A DNA stretch of 64,000 nucleotides from Eutypella sp. D-1 (lineage: Eukaryota; Ascomycota; Sordariomycetes; Xylariales; Diatrypaceae): positions 1,054,001 to 1,118,000 of the forward strand of contig JAJTTP010000013.1 in the NCBI GenBank assembly GCA_023313575.1, written 5' to 3'. Position numbers and translations under genes: made by a program. Position 1 is the first letter of the stretch, and each line of letters begins with the position of its first letter. Below, in pieces: positions 10,590-23,289 of the stretch. The notes beneath the pieces are model-generated. The model made no database searches and had not been told where the DNA came from. It worked only from the letters and a program-made list of their open reading frames with translations.

Positions 10590-13506
10590 TAGTAAGAGCG
10601 GGGAGCCGGGGTGGAACGGGGGAGAAGTTCCGTGTGAGAGGAAAGGCAGTCAGTCCACCGGGCATTTTTCCTACAAGGGTGCGGAAGGGATCCTGGTGGG
10701 AGGAAAGGGGGGAACCGGGAGGGAAGGACGAGGCTTTTGTTTGTTTGTTTTAAGTAGTAGTAGTAGCAGCAGCAGCAGCAGCAGGGTTTTGTTCCTTTTC
10801 GCAACGTCGTTTCAAACCTATGTAGGGAAGGTGTGTGGGTGTGGGGTGGGGGGTGTATGTCGGTCGGTCGGGGCGCTTTTATTAGTGAAGTGGCAGTGAA
10901 TTCAAAGTGTTAAACTAGTAAGTAAGTAAGCTCCAAATGATTTTTTTTTGACTTGGGTTTGGTAGTATCGATGGACTCCTATTCACCATAAAACTCCCGT
11001 TGTTATTATCTTGTGTTGGAAGTTGGTGGTGGTGGTAGGTAAGAGAAAATGAAAACTCCTTAAAACTAACCGAACTGACCACCCCCCCCTGCCCCACCCA
11101 AAAACCCCTATCTTGCGAGCAAGCGAGCAAACCAACAAGCGAGAAAACAAGCAACCGAGTTACCAAGAGACAGAAGAAGTCAATAGACCTAAGTGAAATG
11201 ACACATGATGGACGAGCGGTCATCCAGTCAGTCGGCTGTTGTTTTGGTAACTGGCTCACTGATCTGACTAACTGACTGACTGACTGATGAAATGCCGTGC
11301 CGTGCCCTTCCCCCACCCTCGTACCTTTGCGGTCCAGTTCACGCCAATACAAAAAAAACGGACGCTTACTCCCCCTCCACGTATACGTAAGGGCTAGATT
11401 TGGGGGGGGGGGGGGATATAGGTCGCCTGTCCGTTACGTGTGCTGGTGGAACCCCCTTCCTCTTCTTATCTTCTACCTATATCTTGACCACACAGCTAGC
11501 TAGCTGTGCGCCATGTCATGTCATGTCATGTACGTTACGGAGATGGCGGGGGCGGGGAGACGGGCCCGGCCGCGGACTGTTCGACGGAGCGAGCTTGCTG
11601 GGGACCGATTATGGGGGGGGGGGGGGGTGGGTTGATTATTGACCGGAAACTACTTACCTACCTACTCCTTTAGTTAAGTAGACGATGAAGGGCCGTAGCG
11701 GAACTTCTTCGTCGGGAATGGCATATCGTATTATTATCATTATTATCGTATCATGACTACTCTCCGTTATTGTCTACCTTATATATGTATCAAGGTCCAT
11801 TCCTTGAACAGTATATCATGGACATTTTTTCGAATATATGTCAACGAAGGCTAGTTAGGATCCCAAGTTCCCTACATCCATATCACCATCCCCCCTTTGC
11901 ACGCACGGGCAAACAACTCAGTCAGCCACGATTTTGCAGACAGACAGACAGATAGACATTCACACACGCATAGTACACTACCTAGCGACGAGATAAAGGA
12001 CACAAACGGGACATATGTAGAAAAAGTTCCATGGAGGAGGCGAGCGGATATGCGAATTCTTACTTAGACTAATTAAGTCCATCATCATCATCATCATCGC
12101 GTAAATGACCGAAGGGGAAAAAAAAAGGGCCATTACTACTTACATACATACATAGCATACTATGTAATATAGCGTGGCCAAGCCAACGAGCAGGGTCAAG
12201 GTGGATCTGATCCGATCCATCCATCCAGGTACCCGGCTAGAAAACGAAATACGTAGCAATCCTGCCTCTCTCACGGTCCCTCTCACTGTCTTATATATAT
12301 ACGCGAATTGGACGGATGAGATACATATTATAAGCTCAGATTATATATATATCTTTATATATTAGCCATGCTAATAATACAACAAATAAAGCTCCATTAC
12401 GCCCTGTTTCTCCCCATGGCTTCGGGTCCAGTCCCGGGGGGGTTCGTTTGCGTATATGTGTGTGTGATGTCTGTACGCGCGTGTGTTTGTATATATGCTA
12501 TGAATATGAAGATGTGAATCGCCCGCTTGATATCCCGCACGAATGAAGTGGTGGTGGTGGTGGTGGTGGTGGTGGAGAAGCAAATGAAAACAATAGATAG
12601 AGGACGACAACCGCCAAAAAACTCCTGTGCGGCATCCCTCCGTTATGCCATATGTAACGTGGCCCCGTTCGTTGAAAAAAGGAGAGATGGCTACTTGTGG
12701 ATATTATATCGCCATGTAAAGCCTTCGAGCTCGGATTATGTAATTAGCCCGGGCTCCCTCCGTCCGGGCTGCTTGGTCCGAGTCCGTGCTGTTGGCCCGC
12801 ATCGACTAAGTGGTTCCGTCGCTGGCCCGTGAGCGGAAGACGAGGCGAAAAAGGGATCGCTCTTCGTAAGGGTAATCACCCAATCCTAGCAAAGAAATTG
12901 AATGCGTGCATCTTCTTGCCTGTGTTCGCCTCCCCTCCCTTTTCAATCGCGTGATGAGTGAGATGAAATGCGCAAGCCATAGGCGCTTAGAGCCTGGGGT
13001 AGGGCCGACATAATGGCGCCGACGAGTTGCCGAGGTCGAAGGGGGGGTCCGCCGGCATCGTAGCCGACGAACTCAAGCGATGAGAGGAGACAGAAATAGG
13101 GGAGAGGGAAAAAAAAAACTTCACCCATCGTAAGAGGATGATTATGCGAGCAACTCGGGTTACGTAACACGTAACTACGTCAGCCCAGAAAAATCTCCGG
13201 CTAGGTAACAACGAAAAGGCTTGGCGTGGATTTCTGGAATTGTTCCCGAGCCTCTTCTCGTTTTTGGTTTGGCGTTCTGCATTTTCGGGCAGCTCCGCGA
13301 ATACCTCGCCATGGCGAGGCACGAGGCACGTGGTGTATATAGACATGGAGGAAAGATAACGGATTGAGCCTCTGAATGCGGCCCGGCAAAAGAAGAGGCG
13401 CCCGGATTACCAAATCGGTCTGGCCCTTTGTTGCCTAAATTAATTAAAGCGGCAAGACGAGGCGATGTGATCTGATGCGGTGCGAGATGAGGGGTCATCC
13501 CCCCAT
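10590..13506. other. Intergenic region
   Basis: No supported gene. It holds AGT/AGC trinucleotide tracts near 10754-10784, G-runs at about 11402-11414 and 11611-11626, an ATGTC repeat near 11514-11530, CAT repeats near 12080-12098, and a (GGT)n tract at 12549-12574. Its open frames are short and built on these repeats. Confidence 0.55.
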
Positions 13507-13746
13507 CTATGAGAGCCCGATGCTCTCCATGTCCCGCATCAGTACCGCCATCTCCGCACGTTTCGCGGCCTCGGCTACGAGGTTTAAATTCTGGATGAAA
13601 ACATCGGTACTAGGCCCTGAGGTCTTCTGCTTGTGTTGCTGTTGCTGCTGCTGCTGCTGAGGTTGTGGCGGCTGCGCGAAAGATTGTGTTGAAGTTGAGC
13701 CACTCTGCTGCCGAGCGCTTGTGGGTGATGAAATTGGCGCGTTCAT
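13507..13746 (-). CDS. Small glutamine-rich protein of unknown function
   Basis: A 79-aa frame starting at the ATG complementary to 13744-13746 and ending with TAG. It has a Ser/Thr/Gln-rich first half with a run of eight Gln (CAG-type repeat around 13635-13655), then a compact predicted helix, DVFIQNLNLVAEAAKRAEMA followed by VLMRDMESIGLS, which looks like a real conserved C-terminus. The frame is open upstream to 13884, but that part is not protein-like. A CAG just before the ATG suggests an intron acceptor in the 5' UTR. I do not recognise the family. The helix could mediate binding in a small complex subunit, but that is a guess. Confidence 0.55.
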   Translation of the reverse strand: MNAPISSPTSARQQSGSTSTQSFAQPPQPQQQQQQQQHKQKTSGPSTDVFIQNLNLVAEAAKRAEMAVLMRDMESIGLS

Positions 13747-16700
13747 TTTCCTGGTCTGGAACTGTGTTTGAGAATCGTAGTTGGCTCGTGATGACAGATA
13801 GATATGTAATAGTAGTACAGTGTCACCTCTCTTAGTACCGGCTGACTGCGGAATGCGAAGTCTTCGCGGGTAAGCGTGCGTCAAATGAATGACTGCGGGT
13901 ACAAGCTGGCGTCGTATGGTCCTTGTGCAGAGGTGACCACGCTAATGTATATAGCTAACGACCCTGATGAACCACAGGATTACGTACGACCGTATTGATG
14001 CGATGGCGAGGATGGGCTCTCGTCCAGGAATGTATAAAAGACGAAGAAAGAAGAGGCTTCGTCTCTTGCTCGATCTAGCTTACGAGATTATTTAAGCTGA
14101 TCCAGCGCGCGGCGGATGGGGAGTGGTAGATAAGTTAGGAGGGAGGGTGACGTGATAATTTTCTCCAGTTGGGAGAGTAGTTTCATTAATCGATCGAAGT
14201 TGGTGCAGTCGTGGGTGCGCCGTATTTTAGTTCCCTACCTTCGTCGTGGAGTGATCTTGGAGATCTTACTATTTGATATAGCAAGTGGGACGCCGATTGG
14301 GGGTGTCTTTGGGGGTGCCGTGGGGGAACAAGGGGGGGCCAAAGACAAATGTGTAAGTGAGGGCGTGACCCTGATTCGATGCCCTGGGCTTCGTGGTCGC
14401 AGGCGCAAAATGGTGCGTTGCCGTTTCCGTAAGTAAGGGAGGGGAGGATGACAAAGGCGCGGGACTGCTGTGGCACAAAGAAAGGACAGTTGAGGTGACA
14501 AATATGACGAGGGCTTGAAAGAGAGAGATGATCACGAGAACGGCGAGTTTTCTCTCCTTTTTTCTTCCTTTTTTCTCTCCTCTCCTTCTAGCGTTGCTTG
14601 TGGAGTCTCAGCCTGGGCGACCGTCGACCTGCCTTTTATAAATAATTGGCGAGGATGAAAATAGACGAAAGTGGTAGTAGAGATTTATTTTGGATAGTTT
14701 CAAGACAAGAGCTACCCCGATGGATCAGCAGGCTGGGATGACGATCTGTTCTATTCTCAGTACTACAGTTATACCCAAATTAGTCAAAGTCGATGATAGG
14801 CAGATACATAAGAGTTGGTTATAAGGGGTCTTCCCCTTGATTTGAGTCTGGGATTGGACAAAACGAACAAACAATGATGTTGGAGATCAAATCAAGCTTC
14901 TATATATAAAGTATAGGAGCGAGTACTATGTAGGGATCATACATACATGAGGCATGTAGGGACCACCTTGAGTAGTTAATATCTGTAGAAGTTGTTGTAG
15001 TTTAGTTGTTGCAAACAAGACTGTCGTGTCTGGTAGAGTTGTATAGTATGTAATCGTAGGTGAGACGAAGTGTGAAATCCGGAACTATACGAGCATTGGA
15101 TTTTGTTTCGGTCTACGTGGAAGGTTGAATGTTGATATAATCCGTATTGACACTTGGGCAATATTGAGATTGTCTAGATTAACGTCCCGAGGTTCAAGTC
15201 CGGGATGTTGGAGTGCCGGGCGAACTACGACGTTTATGTAAAATGCTTATTATGTACGTACCGGAAGTCAACCTTGGGGGAGCATCGTCATAATAGGTGC
15301 GTATAACTTGAACCTTAAAAGAAAGATCGGGCGAAGGCAAGAGCGAGGGCGAGAAGGAGAAGAAGGGCCCGGCAGGAAGGCGACGATAACGAAAAGAATG
15401 GCGAGAGGCTTAATCCCGCGCTACTGTAGAATAGTGCGAAGGATAGTGCGCCGAGAACCTCCGCCGGGAACCTCACGATGTGGGTTCCAAGGATATCTCA
15501 ACGTCGGGTTGCTAGGTAGGTAGGTAGACCAACATCTCAACCCATTTTCGCTATTAATTCTCATTACTCTATATGTCTCGTTGCAGACGGCATGCCGATG
15601 CGCCCACTCTTGATTGCTTGCTTTCTGGCTTTCCCTTCTCTCCCTTTGAGCCTCATGCAGCGCTGGGCGCCTCTGGCTGGATATTAAAACCAACTGTCAC
15701 ATACCTTATGTTTTACATACATGCAGCGGGAAGCGCCGACATCATCGTACAGGTAGGCTAAGTTTAGAGTGAGTAAGTAACTTACTCGAGTAAGTTAGCG
15801 GCGGACAAATACAGGTAGACTTTAGGTACTTCATGTGCTGCCCTTAAAAGGAGATAAGCCAAGTACACGAAGTACATAACTACCTGCCAGTTTATCTATG
15901 AGTGTTCAATTCGACATCAAATAGCCTCGGCTCTCGTCGTTTTACACATAAGGCTCTTATTAGTAGTATTCCTTGTCGGGACATCTTAAGAGAAAACAAA
16001 CAAAAACGGATGGGCGGCTCGTTCACCGACGACGAGGCGGGTCGTGTCAGGTTCGTCGTCGTAGCATTCATCTCGCTTCATATGCTCACCGGGCTGCAGG
16101 CCCCTCGGCCCTCCCCTTCTCCATCTCCATCCCCATCCCAGCTAGATTCGATAGACTGGTCTAGGTCGCAGGGCAACATGGGGATTTTTTTTAACGACGG
16201 GCGGCGATGCAAGTGATGCAGTGATGGTGCCGGTACACTTTGGTAGTCGTCGTCGCATTGCAGGATCGGTAACGGAAAAATGCATTGCGCATTCCCGTCA
16301 ACCAGCCCGTACCTTACTTCGTATCTCTTACGACTCTCCTCTTAGTTAACTAAAGAGCCTCCAGGGCTGTCTCTCCCCCACTGGGCTCCCCCCACACTCA
16401 TCGCCTACCACTAGTCCCCCCACGGAGGCCATCGTGCTGCCCCGCGTCTGACTAAAAGCAAACTTTATAACTAACATGGTGTGTCCGTGCGGTTACCGTA
16501 GTCGTGTTACCTACTTTCCAAGGTTATATACTATATACTATGAGAAACTTTCATTCACATGATGTCCAAGAACAGGACCCTGGGTTCCTATGTATGTAAG
16601 GCGTATCGTATCCACCAATGCGCGAAATGATTTACATGATGGAAAACCGAAAACCGAAAGAAGAATAGAAAGAAAAGGAAGAAGACCGCTTGGCATCCAG

Positions 16701-17627
16701 ATAATTGGTGGAGCTCATACCTGAAAATAACTCCCGAGTTATTATCTGGTCTCGTTCGAATGGTATAGCAAAAAGGGGGGGGTGGAATGCCGGACACCGC
16801 AACTAAAGTTGTCACCTAGTCACCGCGTAACAGCCAAGCCAGCCAGTCCTAAACCATCTATGGATTGCACCCGATCAGCCCCGACTGCCCGAAAAGCCTG
16901 TCTGCCTGCCTGCCAAACCTGCTGGGCCTGAACCTGGTTCGACTTTACTGCACAATGCATGCCATTTTTTGGTCTACATATAACGTTGCAGCGTTGCCTC
17001 AGGCGCGCGGTTAATAGGCGATATTTGGCGGTCGGCCCGCAAGGAATGAAACCTACAGTACCTTGTACCCAGACAGCCAGACAGGCGATGGGGGATTTTA
17101 TGGCATATGTGGGAATTATGCATGTACCAGAAGGGCTATCTAGCACTCAGTTGGCTGCCAAGCGGCTTGGGTTTCTTGAAAGGTGGGGTCTCTCAGCTTT
17201 GATCGATAAATCCCTGCATATTTCTTCCCCCCCAAGATGGGAAAATACGCACGTAATTCCATACGTAGGTACATGCATCTAGGTAACGAAGAAAGCACTT
17301 TGTACCTAGATAGTGGGGTTAGGTTACGGGTCTACTTCGTACCTTACTCTTTTTTTTTTCAAGTCTCCTTCTCCCGATATGGAGCCCCGGAGAGGAGACG
17401 GTTGCGCTGTAAATCTTTTCGATTGGAAGGCTCCGTCCCCGTCCATACAAACAACCCCCCCAAAAAACCTTGGGCCGGAACCGAACACCCGCACGCCCGA
17501 ACGCAAAGCCCGTACACACCGCAAGTCTAGCAGTCCTTGTCCTAGCCCAGCCCCCCCGGGCCACATATTGCATTGTCCGTCCCGGCGATTGTGACGAGAA
17601 GAATCCCCACGACGATAACCGCGCAAT
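13747..17627. other. Intergenic region
   Basis: No gene supported over 3.9 kb. Short frames on both strands lack domains or plausible splicing. A 20-bp perfect palindrome lies at 15778-15797, and a TAGG-repeat palindromic motif at about 15511-15527. The sequence around 15185-15215 resembles a tRNA T-arm but no full cloverleaf can be drawn. Confidence 0.5.
15778..15797. repeat. 20-bp perfect palindrome centred on an XhoI-type core
   Basis: TAACTTACTCGAGTAAGTTA is identical to its reverse complement and lies in non-coding DNA next to further GTAAGTAA repeats. Its function is unknown; it could extrude a hairpin or bind a dimeric factor. Confidence 0.8.
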
Positions 17628-18918
17628 ATGCCAAGGCCGGCATCATCGTCATCGTCATCATCATCGTCGTCGGGGGATGACGATGTGAGATCGACGGCGA
17701 CGACAACGACACGCCGGACGAAACCAAATGAATCCCAACACCAATCCTCTGTAGCAAGATCAAGACAACAAAAACAGCATACGATAGATTCATCATCATC
17801 ATCCCCACCGTCGTCCTCGGGCTGGTTCAAGATCCCACCGCCCCTAGCCCGCCTATTCAACCGATTCCCGCTCCTCACGTACCCGCCGAATGAGCTGCCC
17901 GTGCGCTCGCCGACGCAGCGGGACCGCCCCGCGCTCTACGTTTTCATCTCGGAGGAGGATGCCCTGAGGGGGTTGCCGAGCTTCAATCCTTCGTGTCTGA
18001 AGTGGCAGGTACAAATACATACGCCCCCCCCCCCGCCACTCTACCACGGCGTTGCATGCTAAGATTAATCTTTTTTCTTTTTTTTGGTTGCTTGTATAGA
18101 CCTTCCTCAAGCTCGCCGGAGTAGACTTCCGCGTACTATCCTCTAACAACCACGCCTCGCCGACCGGCGCACTACCCTTCCTCATCCCGTACTCATCCTC
18201 CGTCTCCTCCGCCTCCGCCTCCGCGCCCACGCCCACGCCCACGCCCATACCCTCGAACAAGCTCGAACAATGGGTCCTAGCCAACAGTCCACATAAGCAC
18301 AAACCGCCACCCCCCACAGACCACGAGCCCACAAACACGACGAATGATAACGCTCGACTCGACGCCTACGAAGCGCTCCTGGATCACCGGCTGCGCCCGG
18401 CCTGGCTGCGCGCTCTATACCTGACCGGGGGCAACGCGGCGCTGTTGTCGCGGCTCTACGCGGCGCCCGCCTCCGCCTCCGCCTCCCCCGCCGTCCGCGC
18501 CGTGCTACTCCACCAGCTCCGCCGCGCCGCCGAGGCCGAGGTCCGGAAACTCCGGCCTTCGTCTTCTTCTTCCTCTGGTACCGCGGCCGCCGCCGCGCGC
18601 GAGGCCTTCGCTGCTCTTGAGGCGGCGCTCGTGGATGGGGATGAGGATGAGAAGGGGGGTGCGGAGCGTTGGTTTTTCGCCGCTAAGAACCCGGGTCTCT
18701 TCGATGCTGCCGTGTTCTCGTACACGCATCTCCTGCTGCCCCCCGCTGACGACGGCGACGACTGCGACGGCGACCGCGGGAGTCACGGTGGGGGTGGGGG
18801 TGGGGGTCTTGCGTGGGGCGACCGCACCCTCGGGGAGGTACTGCGCGAGTTCCCCGCCCTGCTGAGGCACCGGGACGCCGTATTGCGGCGGTGTTGGCCG
18901 GAGCTGCTGCCGCCGTAG
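17628..18918 (+). CDS. Sam35/metaxin-like mitochondrial outer-membrane sorting protein
   Basis: Two exons, 17628-18008 and 18100-18918; the intron has a GTACAA donor and TAG acceptor. The product is 399 aa. The N-terminus is a serine run, then a Ser/Thr/Gln-rich disordered stretch. The recognisable core spans the splice site: a short PPPLARLFNRFPL motif, LYVFISEEDALRGLPSFNPS, CLKWQTFLKLAGVDFRV and NNHASPTGALPFLIP. This is the thioredoxin/GST-N-like domain of fungal metaxin relatives (Sam35/Sam37 group) that help insert beta-barrel proteins in the mitochondrial outer membrane. The C-terminal half is helical, GST-C-like and GC-rich, with low-complexity Ala/Ser/Gly inserts and no internal stop. 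Choosing Sam35 over Sam37 or another metaxin is an inference. Confidence 0.75.
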
Positions 18919-19899
18919 CGTCTACGTAGCGTGTATGGGCGGGGGCGGACTGGATGAGTTCGTTGCGCAGGGATGTGTTGGGGAGGGGGGGGGGAGACAG
19001 GCTTAAGCGATTTCGTCATCAGGACGAACGAGCCGGCTGTGTTTCAACTGTGGCTGTAATACTCAGGCGGTGTACTTGTGTATAACTACGAGTAGATATA
19101 TAACCCCCTCAACAGTCCATCGCCCTGTCGATATGGCGTCCCACGCATTTGAGAAGGCTGGCTACTGCCGACTAGGTAATCGTCTCTCTCTCTCCGCAGC
19201 TGGGTTCCGGCTTTAAGCGATCTAGTTCCTTGACATCGGGGACCACGTTGGTTCCCGGATGGGACGGACATCGGTTTCCCACTATGAGGTCCCCGTGTTC
19301 CCCGGGAAATTTCACTATATAAAACTTCAACTATCGAAAAAGGAGGGATGGCTTACTAAAGCAGTGAGTTAAGAGCGGTCTAACTTAGTCCCGCCGCTTC
19401 TCTTGACTACCTACTTACGTAGTATAAATATCTATATATAAACTAAGTAACTACACAGGATACATGGGTGGGCTTTCTTTTCCTGCGTCGGATCGATTCT
19501 CGTCACCTAGTGAAAAAGTCATATCTACTCTTTATATCATTTTCTTGCATCTCATTTCCGGTGTTCTTCCAAAAGCAACAACTATTCTATTGGAATATTT
19601 TTTCGAGATACATCACAAAAGTCTTTATATAAAAAGGGGCGGAAATCTCCTTTTCCACATGTATTACTAAGCGGTTGCGGGTGGATACCATTTATTGTCC
19701 TACCCTTATTAGATACCTACCTAGCTAGCTGCTCTCCAGCTGCTTTCTTTTCTAATACAAACTTACATATCTTATTCCTCACACCAACTATAAAGCTTGA
19801 ATCGGCGTCTACGTTCGAATAGCCGTTCCCATTTTTACCAATTCACATATCCCACACACCCAGACCAGGGGAATCCTCATCTCCGTACGGTGAAGGGGG
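18919..19899. other. Intergenic region
   Basis: Probably the 3' UTR of the Sam35-like gene and the promoter of the methyltransferase gene. An ACCTACCTAGCTAGCT-type motif lies near 19714. No gene is supported. Confidence 0.55.
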
Positions 19900-20974
19900 A
19901 TGGCGCAAGCAGCAGCAGGAGCCGGAGCCGGAGCCGGAACGGGAGGAGGAGGAGGAGACCCGCCGCGCAACCTGACGGAGCACTTCCAGACCCACGACCC
20001 GGCGCGGCAGGGCGGGGCATGGAACGCGCTCTGGGAAGCGGGCTGCACGCCGTGGGATCGGGGCGGGCCGAGTCTGGCGCTGCGCGACGCGCTCCTCGAG
20101 GAACCGCACTTATTCCCGGGCCACCGATCCTCCGGAGAGACGAGGAGGAAGAGGGCCCTTGTTCCCGGCTGCGGAAGGGGCTACGACGTCCTCCTGCTCG
20201 CGGACCTCGGCTACGACGTCGTGGGCCTCGAGGTCTCGCCCACGGCCCTTGACGAGGCGCGCGCCTATGCCGCTGCTGTGGCGGGCAGAGAGCCGACGGT
20301 CCAGCAGGGTGAGCCGGTGGTTCCGGGGAGCGTCACTTGGGTCTTAGGGGATTTCTTCGGGGACGCTTGGTTAAGCGAGGTGCCGGGCGTCGTTGTTGAT
20401 GGTGGCGGTGACGCCGAGGAGGGGAGCGGGAAATTCGATTTGATTTTTGATTATACGGTAAGGGAGACAGAATAGCCACTCGGCGCTGTTGTTCAACAAC
20501 GGGGGGACACAGCCACGCCCACCAACCTCCCTTTGCTCATCCACCCCATCAACACAACCAGAGATAACCCCCTTACTGACACCGTTGTAAAAGTTCCTAT
20601 CGGCGTTGCACCCAACGATGCGACCACGCTGGGCCGCGCGGTACCGGGACCTCCTGTCGCGACAGGGCCGGCTCGTGTGTCTGGAGTGGCCGTCGCGGGA
20701 CCCGCGGGAGATGGGGCCCGGCCCCGCCTGGGCCCTACCGCCCCAAGTCTACCTGGCGCATCTGTCGCGGCCCGGCCGCGACGTGCCGACCGATGAGAAC
20801 GGTGGCGTGGATCCCGCGTACGTCGAGAGTCTACTGCTCTCGCAGGAGGGGGAGGGGGAAAGGGGGCTGGTGCGCCTTGCGCACCTGAAACCCCGCAGGA
20901 CGCACCCCGCTGGTGTAGACTTGCATGGGGAGGTGCGGGATTGGGTCTCGGTGTGGAAACATGCCGATGCGTGA
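19900..20974 (+). CDS. TPMT-family thiol S-methyltransferase
   Basis: Two exons, 19900-20457 and 20594-20974; the intron has a GTAAGG donor and AAG acceptor, both phase 0, giving 312 aa. After an Ala/Gly low-complexity leader comes HFQTHDPARQGGAWNALWEA and a CTPWDRG motif, typical of the TPMT superfamily, then the SAM-binding loop ALVPGCGRGYDVLLLADLGY with the acidic GLEVS strand after it. Exon 2 begins FLSALHPTMRPRWAARY, matching the family's region after motif IV. The family transfers methyl groups from S-adenosylmethionine to thiols, thiocyanate or halide ions; in fungi it is usually annotated as thiol methyltransferase, and the substrate cannot be told from sequence. No targeting signal is evident. 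The DFIFDYT-type region is intact (FDLIFDYT). Confidence 0.85.
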
Positions 20975-21837
20975 GGGGAGGGTTGCATTTGGGATTTGGG
21001 ATTTGCTGCTCATCGCCAATTTTGACACTTTCTCGTTCTATCAGACGATTAAGCTTAGAATATTTGCTAGGACAGCTTCACGGTAAGCCACGGTACATCC
21101 TCGACGCCAATGCCTTCATTGCGCACGCCAGTCTTGCCACACATCTTGTAACTCAGTTACCAAATCTTCCAGCTGTGGTGTCGCTGTTTACGTTCTATCA
21201 TCTCGCCATTTCTATAATACGGGTCTTACCTACGTCATTAAGATGATGATATGCTGCTGAGATGCTGTCTACAGCTATTTCTAGTGCAGTATTAAATCCG
21301 CCACAGCATTCTTCTTTGTCTGGATATTTGTAGATGTAGATAGTTAGGAATCGCAACTATGTATACGGGGAATAGGGGCGCGGCTGCAATATATAGATCC
21401 TGAGTCTGGCGTAGAGGGACACCCTAGTACTTATAGGGGGCTCGCACATCGGTACTAAACCTTAGGTATGTACCCTTATGTACCTAAAGTAGATACCCTC
21501 GCATCTGTGGTCTCACAGATACTCAATATCGAGCTTTAGCAGACGCATAACACTTGAAAAGGAATGAATATATCGTTTTATTTGGTATCTTGCATCGAAA
21601 ATAGAATATCCCGGCCGGTCCGATACGACATAGGTATACGATGCGAATCAGGTGACTCGTATGTACATACCCGAACCCCACCTATTCATCCACCGGTCCC
21701 TCTCTATTAGTTGTAGACAGTAATAGCCCGATAGCTTCCCTTCTCCTCTCCCTTACTCTCTTTCTACTCGATCATTCCAAGTTTATAATCATACCAGACT
21801 TAGTAGACATCCACCACCTAGAAGACACAAAAAAACG
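20975..21837. other. Intergenic region
   Basis: About 0.86 kb between two plus-strand genes, containing the 3' UTR of the methyltransferase gene and the promoter of the oxidoreductase gene. No gene is supported. Confidence 0.6.
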
Positions 21838-23257
21838 ATGACGCAGACGGAGCTCTTCGAGGGACAGTCTGGCCTGCCGGTCGAGAACCCCACGGCGTCG
21901 TACTGGCACCGGGAGCCGTCAGAGAAGCTGCTGGGTCACCGGACCACGAGCCACCTGCCCCGCTCCGCCGACGCCGTCATAATCGGCAGCGGCATCACCG
22001 GCGCCCTCGCCGCCCACTTCCTCAGAGAGAGGAACCCCGGGCTGCACGTGGTCATGCTCGAGGCTAGGGAGGCCTGTTGGGGTGCTACGGGGAGGGTAAG
22101 TCCATAAGAGTAGTGCCTTGTTTTTTTGTTCCCGGCTCGGAGTTGAGCCCTTTCTGCATCCCGAGATGCAAAAGCAGGTTCATCAGCTGAAATGTATTCC
22201 AGAACGGTGGCCACTGCCAGCCGGCGATGTACGCGGCGGCGCCGCACATCGCCTCGTTCGAGCTGCGGAACTTCTACTTCGTGCGGCAGCTGGTCGAGGA
22301 CTTCAGCATCCCGTGCGACTGGCACAGCACGAGCGGCGTGCACGCCTTCTACTCGGCGCGCCTGTTCGCCGAGGTCCGCCGCGCCGTCGGCCGCCTCGTC
22401 GACAACTACCCCGACCTGGCCGCCAACATCGAGCTCGTCACCAAGGACGAGGAGGACGACAGCGGCGCCAGCAAAAGGGGCAAGGGGGACGGTCGTGGTC
22501 ACAGCCACTGCCACTCCCACAGCGGCGGCGTGCCCTGGCTCCTGGACGCCGAGCGCCGGGAGACCACGCTCGAGGGCCTGCGGGTGGGGGGCGCCGAGGG
22601 CGCCGTCGTCCAGTGGAAGGCCGCGAGCCTGTGGCCGTACAAGCTGGTAGCCTTCGTGTTGGAGCGACTGCTTGCCGACGGCCAGGGGCGGTTTAACCTG
22701 CAGACGACCACGCCCGCCACGGGGCTGACGTCCTCGACGCCCAGCGGCGGCGCGACGCTCTGGACCGTGCACACGCCCCGCGGCACCGTCACCGCGCCGC
22801 GCGTGCTCCTCGCCACGAACGCGTATACCTCGCACCTGCTACCGCAGTTTTCGGACCTCGTCGTGCCGGTGCGGGGGCAGGTGTCGGCACTGAAACCACC
22901 ACCGCCGCCCCCATCATCCCCCTCCGCGGACCATCCGCACGACCAGCCCCCGCTCGACATAGGCCACACGTTCTACATAGCCGGCGAGCCCGACGACCCG
23001 TACAGCCGCGACGACTACCTGATCCAGCGGCCGCCGCCGGCAGCGGAGCTCGTGTTCGGCGGGGGCCGCAAGCACGCGCGGGGCCGCGGCGTCGGGGTCT
23101 GGGATGATGGGGATATCGACGAGCCCGTGGCCTGGTACCTGCGCGGAGAGTTGGGGTCTTTGGTCGACCTGTCTCACCGGCCGGCGCTCACGTCACCGGC
23201 GGCAGCGACAGCAACAGCAGCGGCAGGAGACGAGAAGGATGAGGAGAAGAAGACGGC

Positions 23258-23289
<32 letters not shown>

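Noticed and set aside
15185..15215. tRNA T-arm-like sequence GAGGTTCAAGTCCGGG
   Set aside because: No acceptor, D or anticodon stems can be paired around it; at best a degraded tRNA-like fragment.
21936..22835. A 299-codon open frame on the minus strand
   Set aside because: It lies antisense to the FAD oxidoreductase in very GC-rich DNA, is Arg/Gly/Val-biased without a domain, and is the shadow of the real gene.
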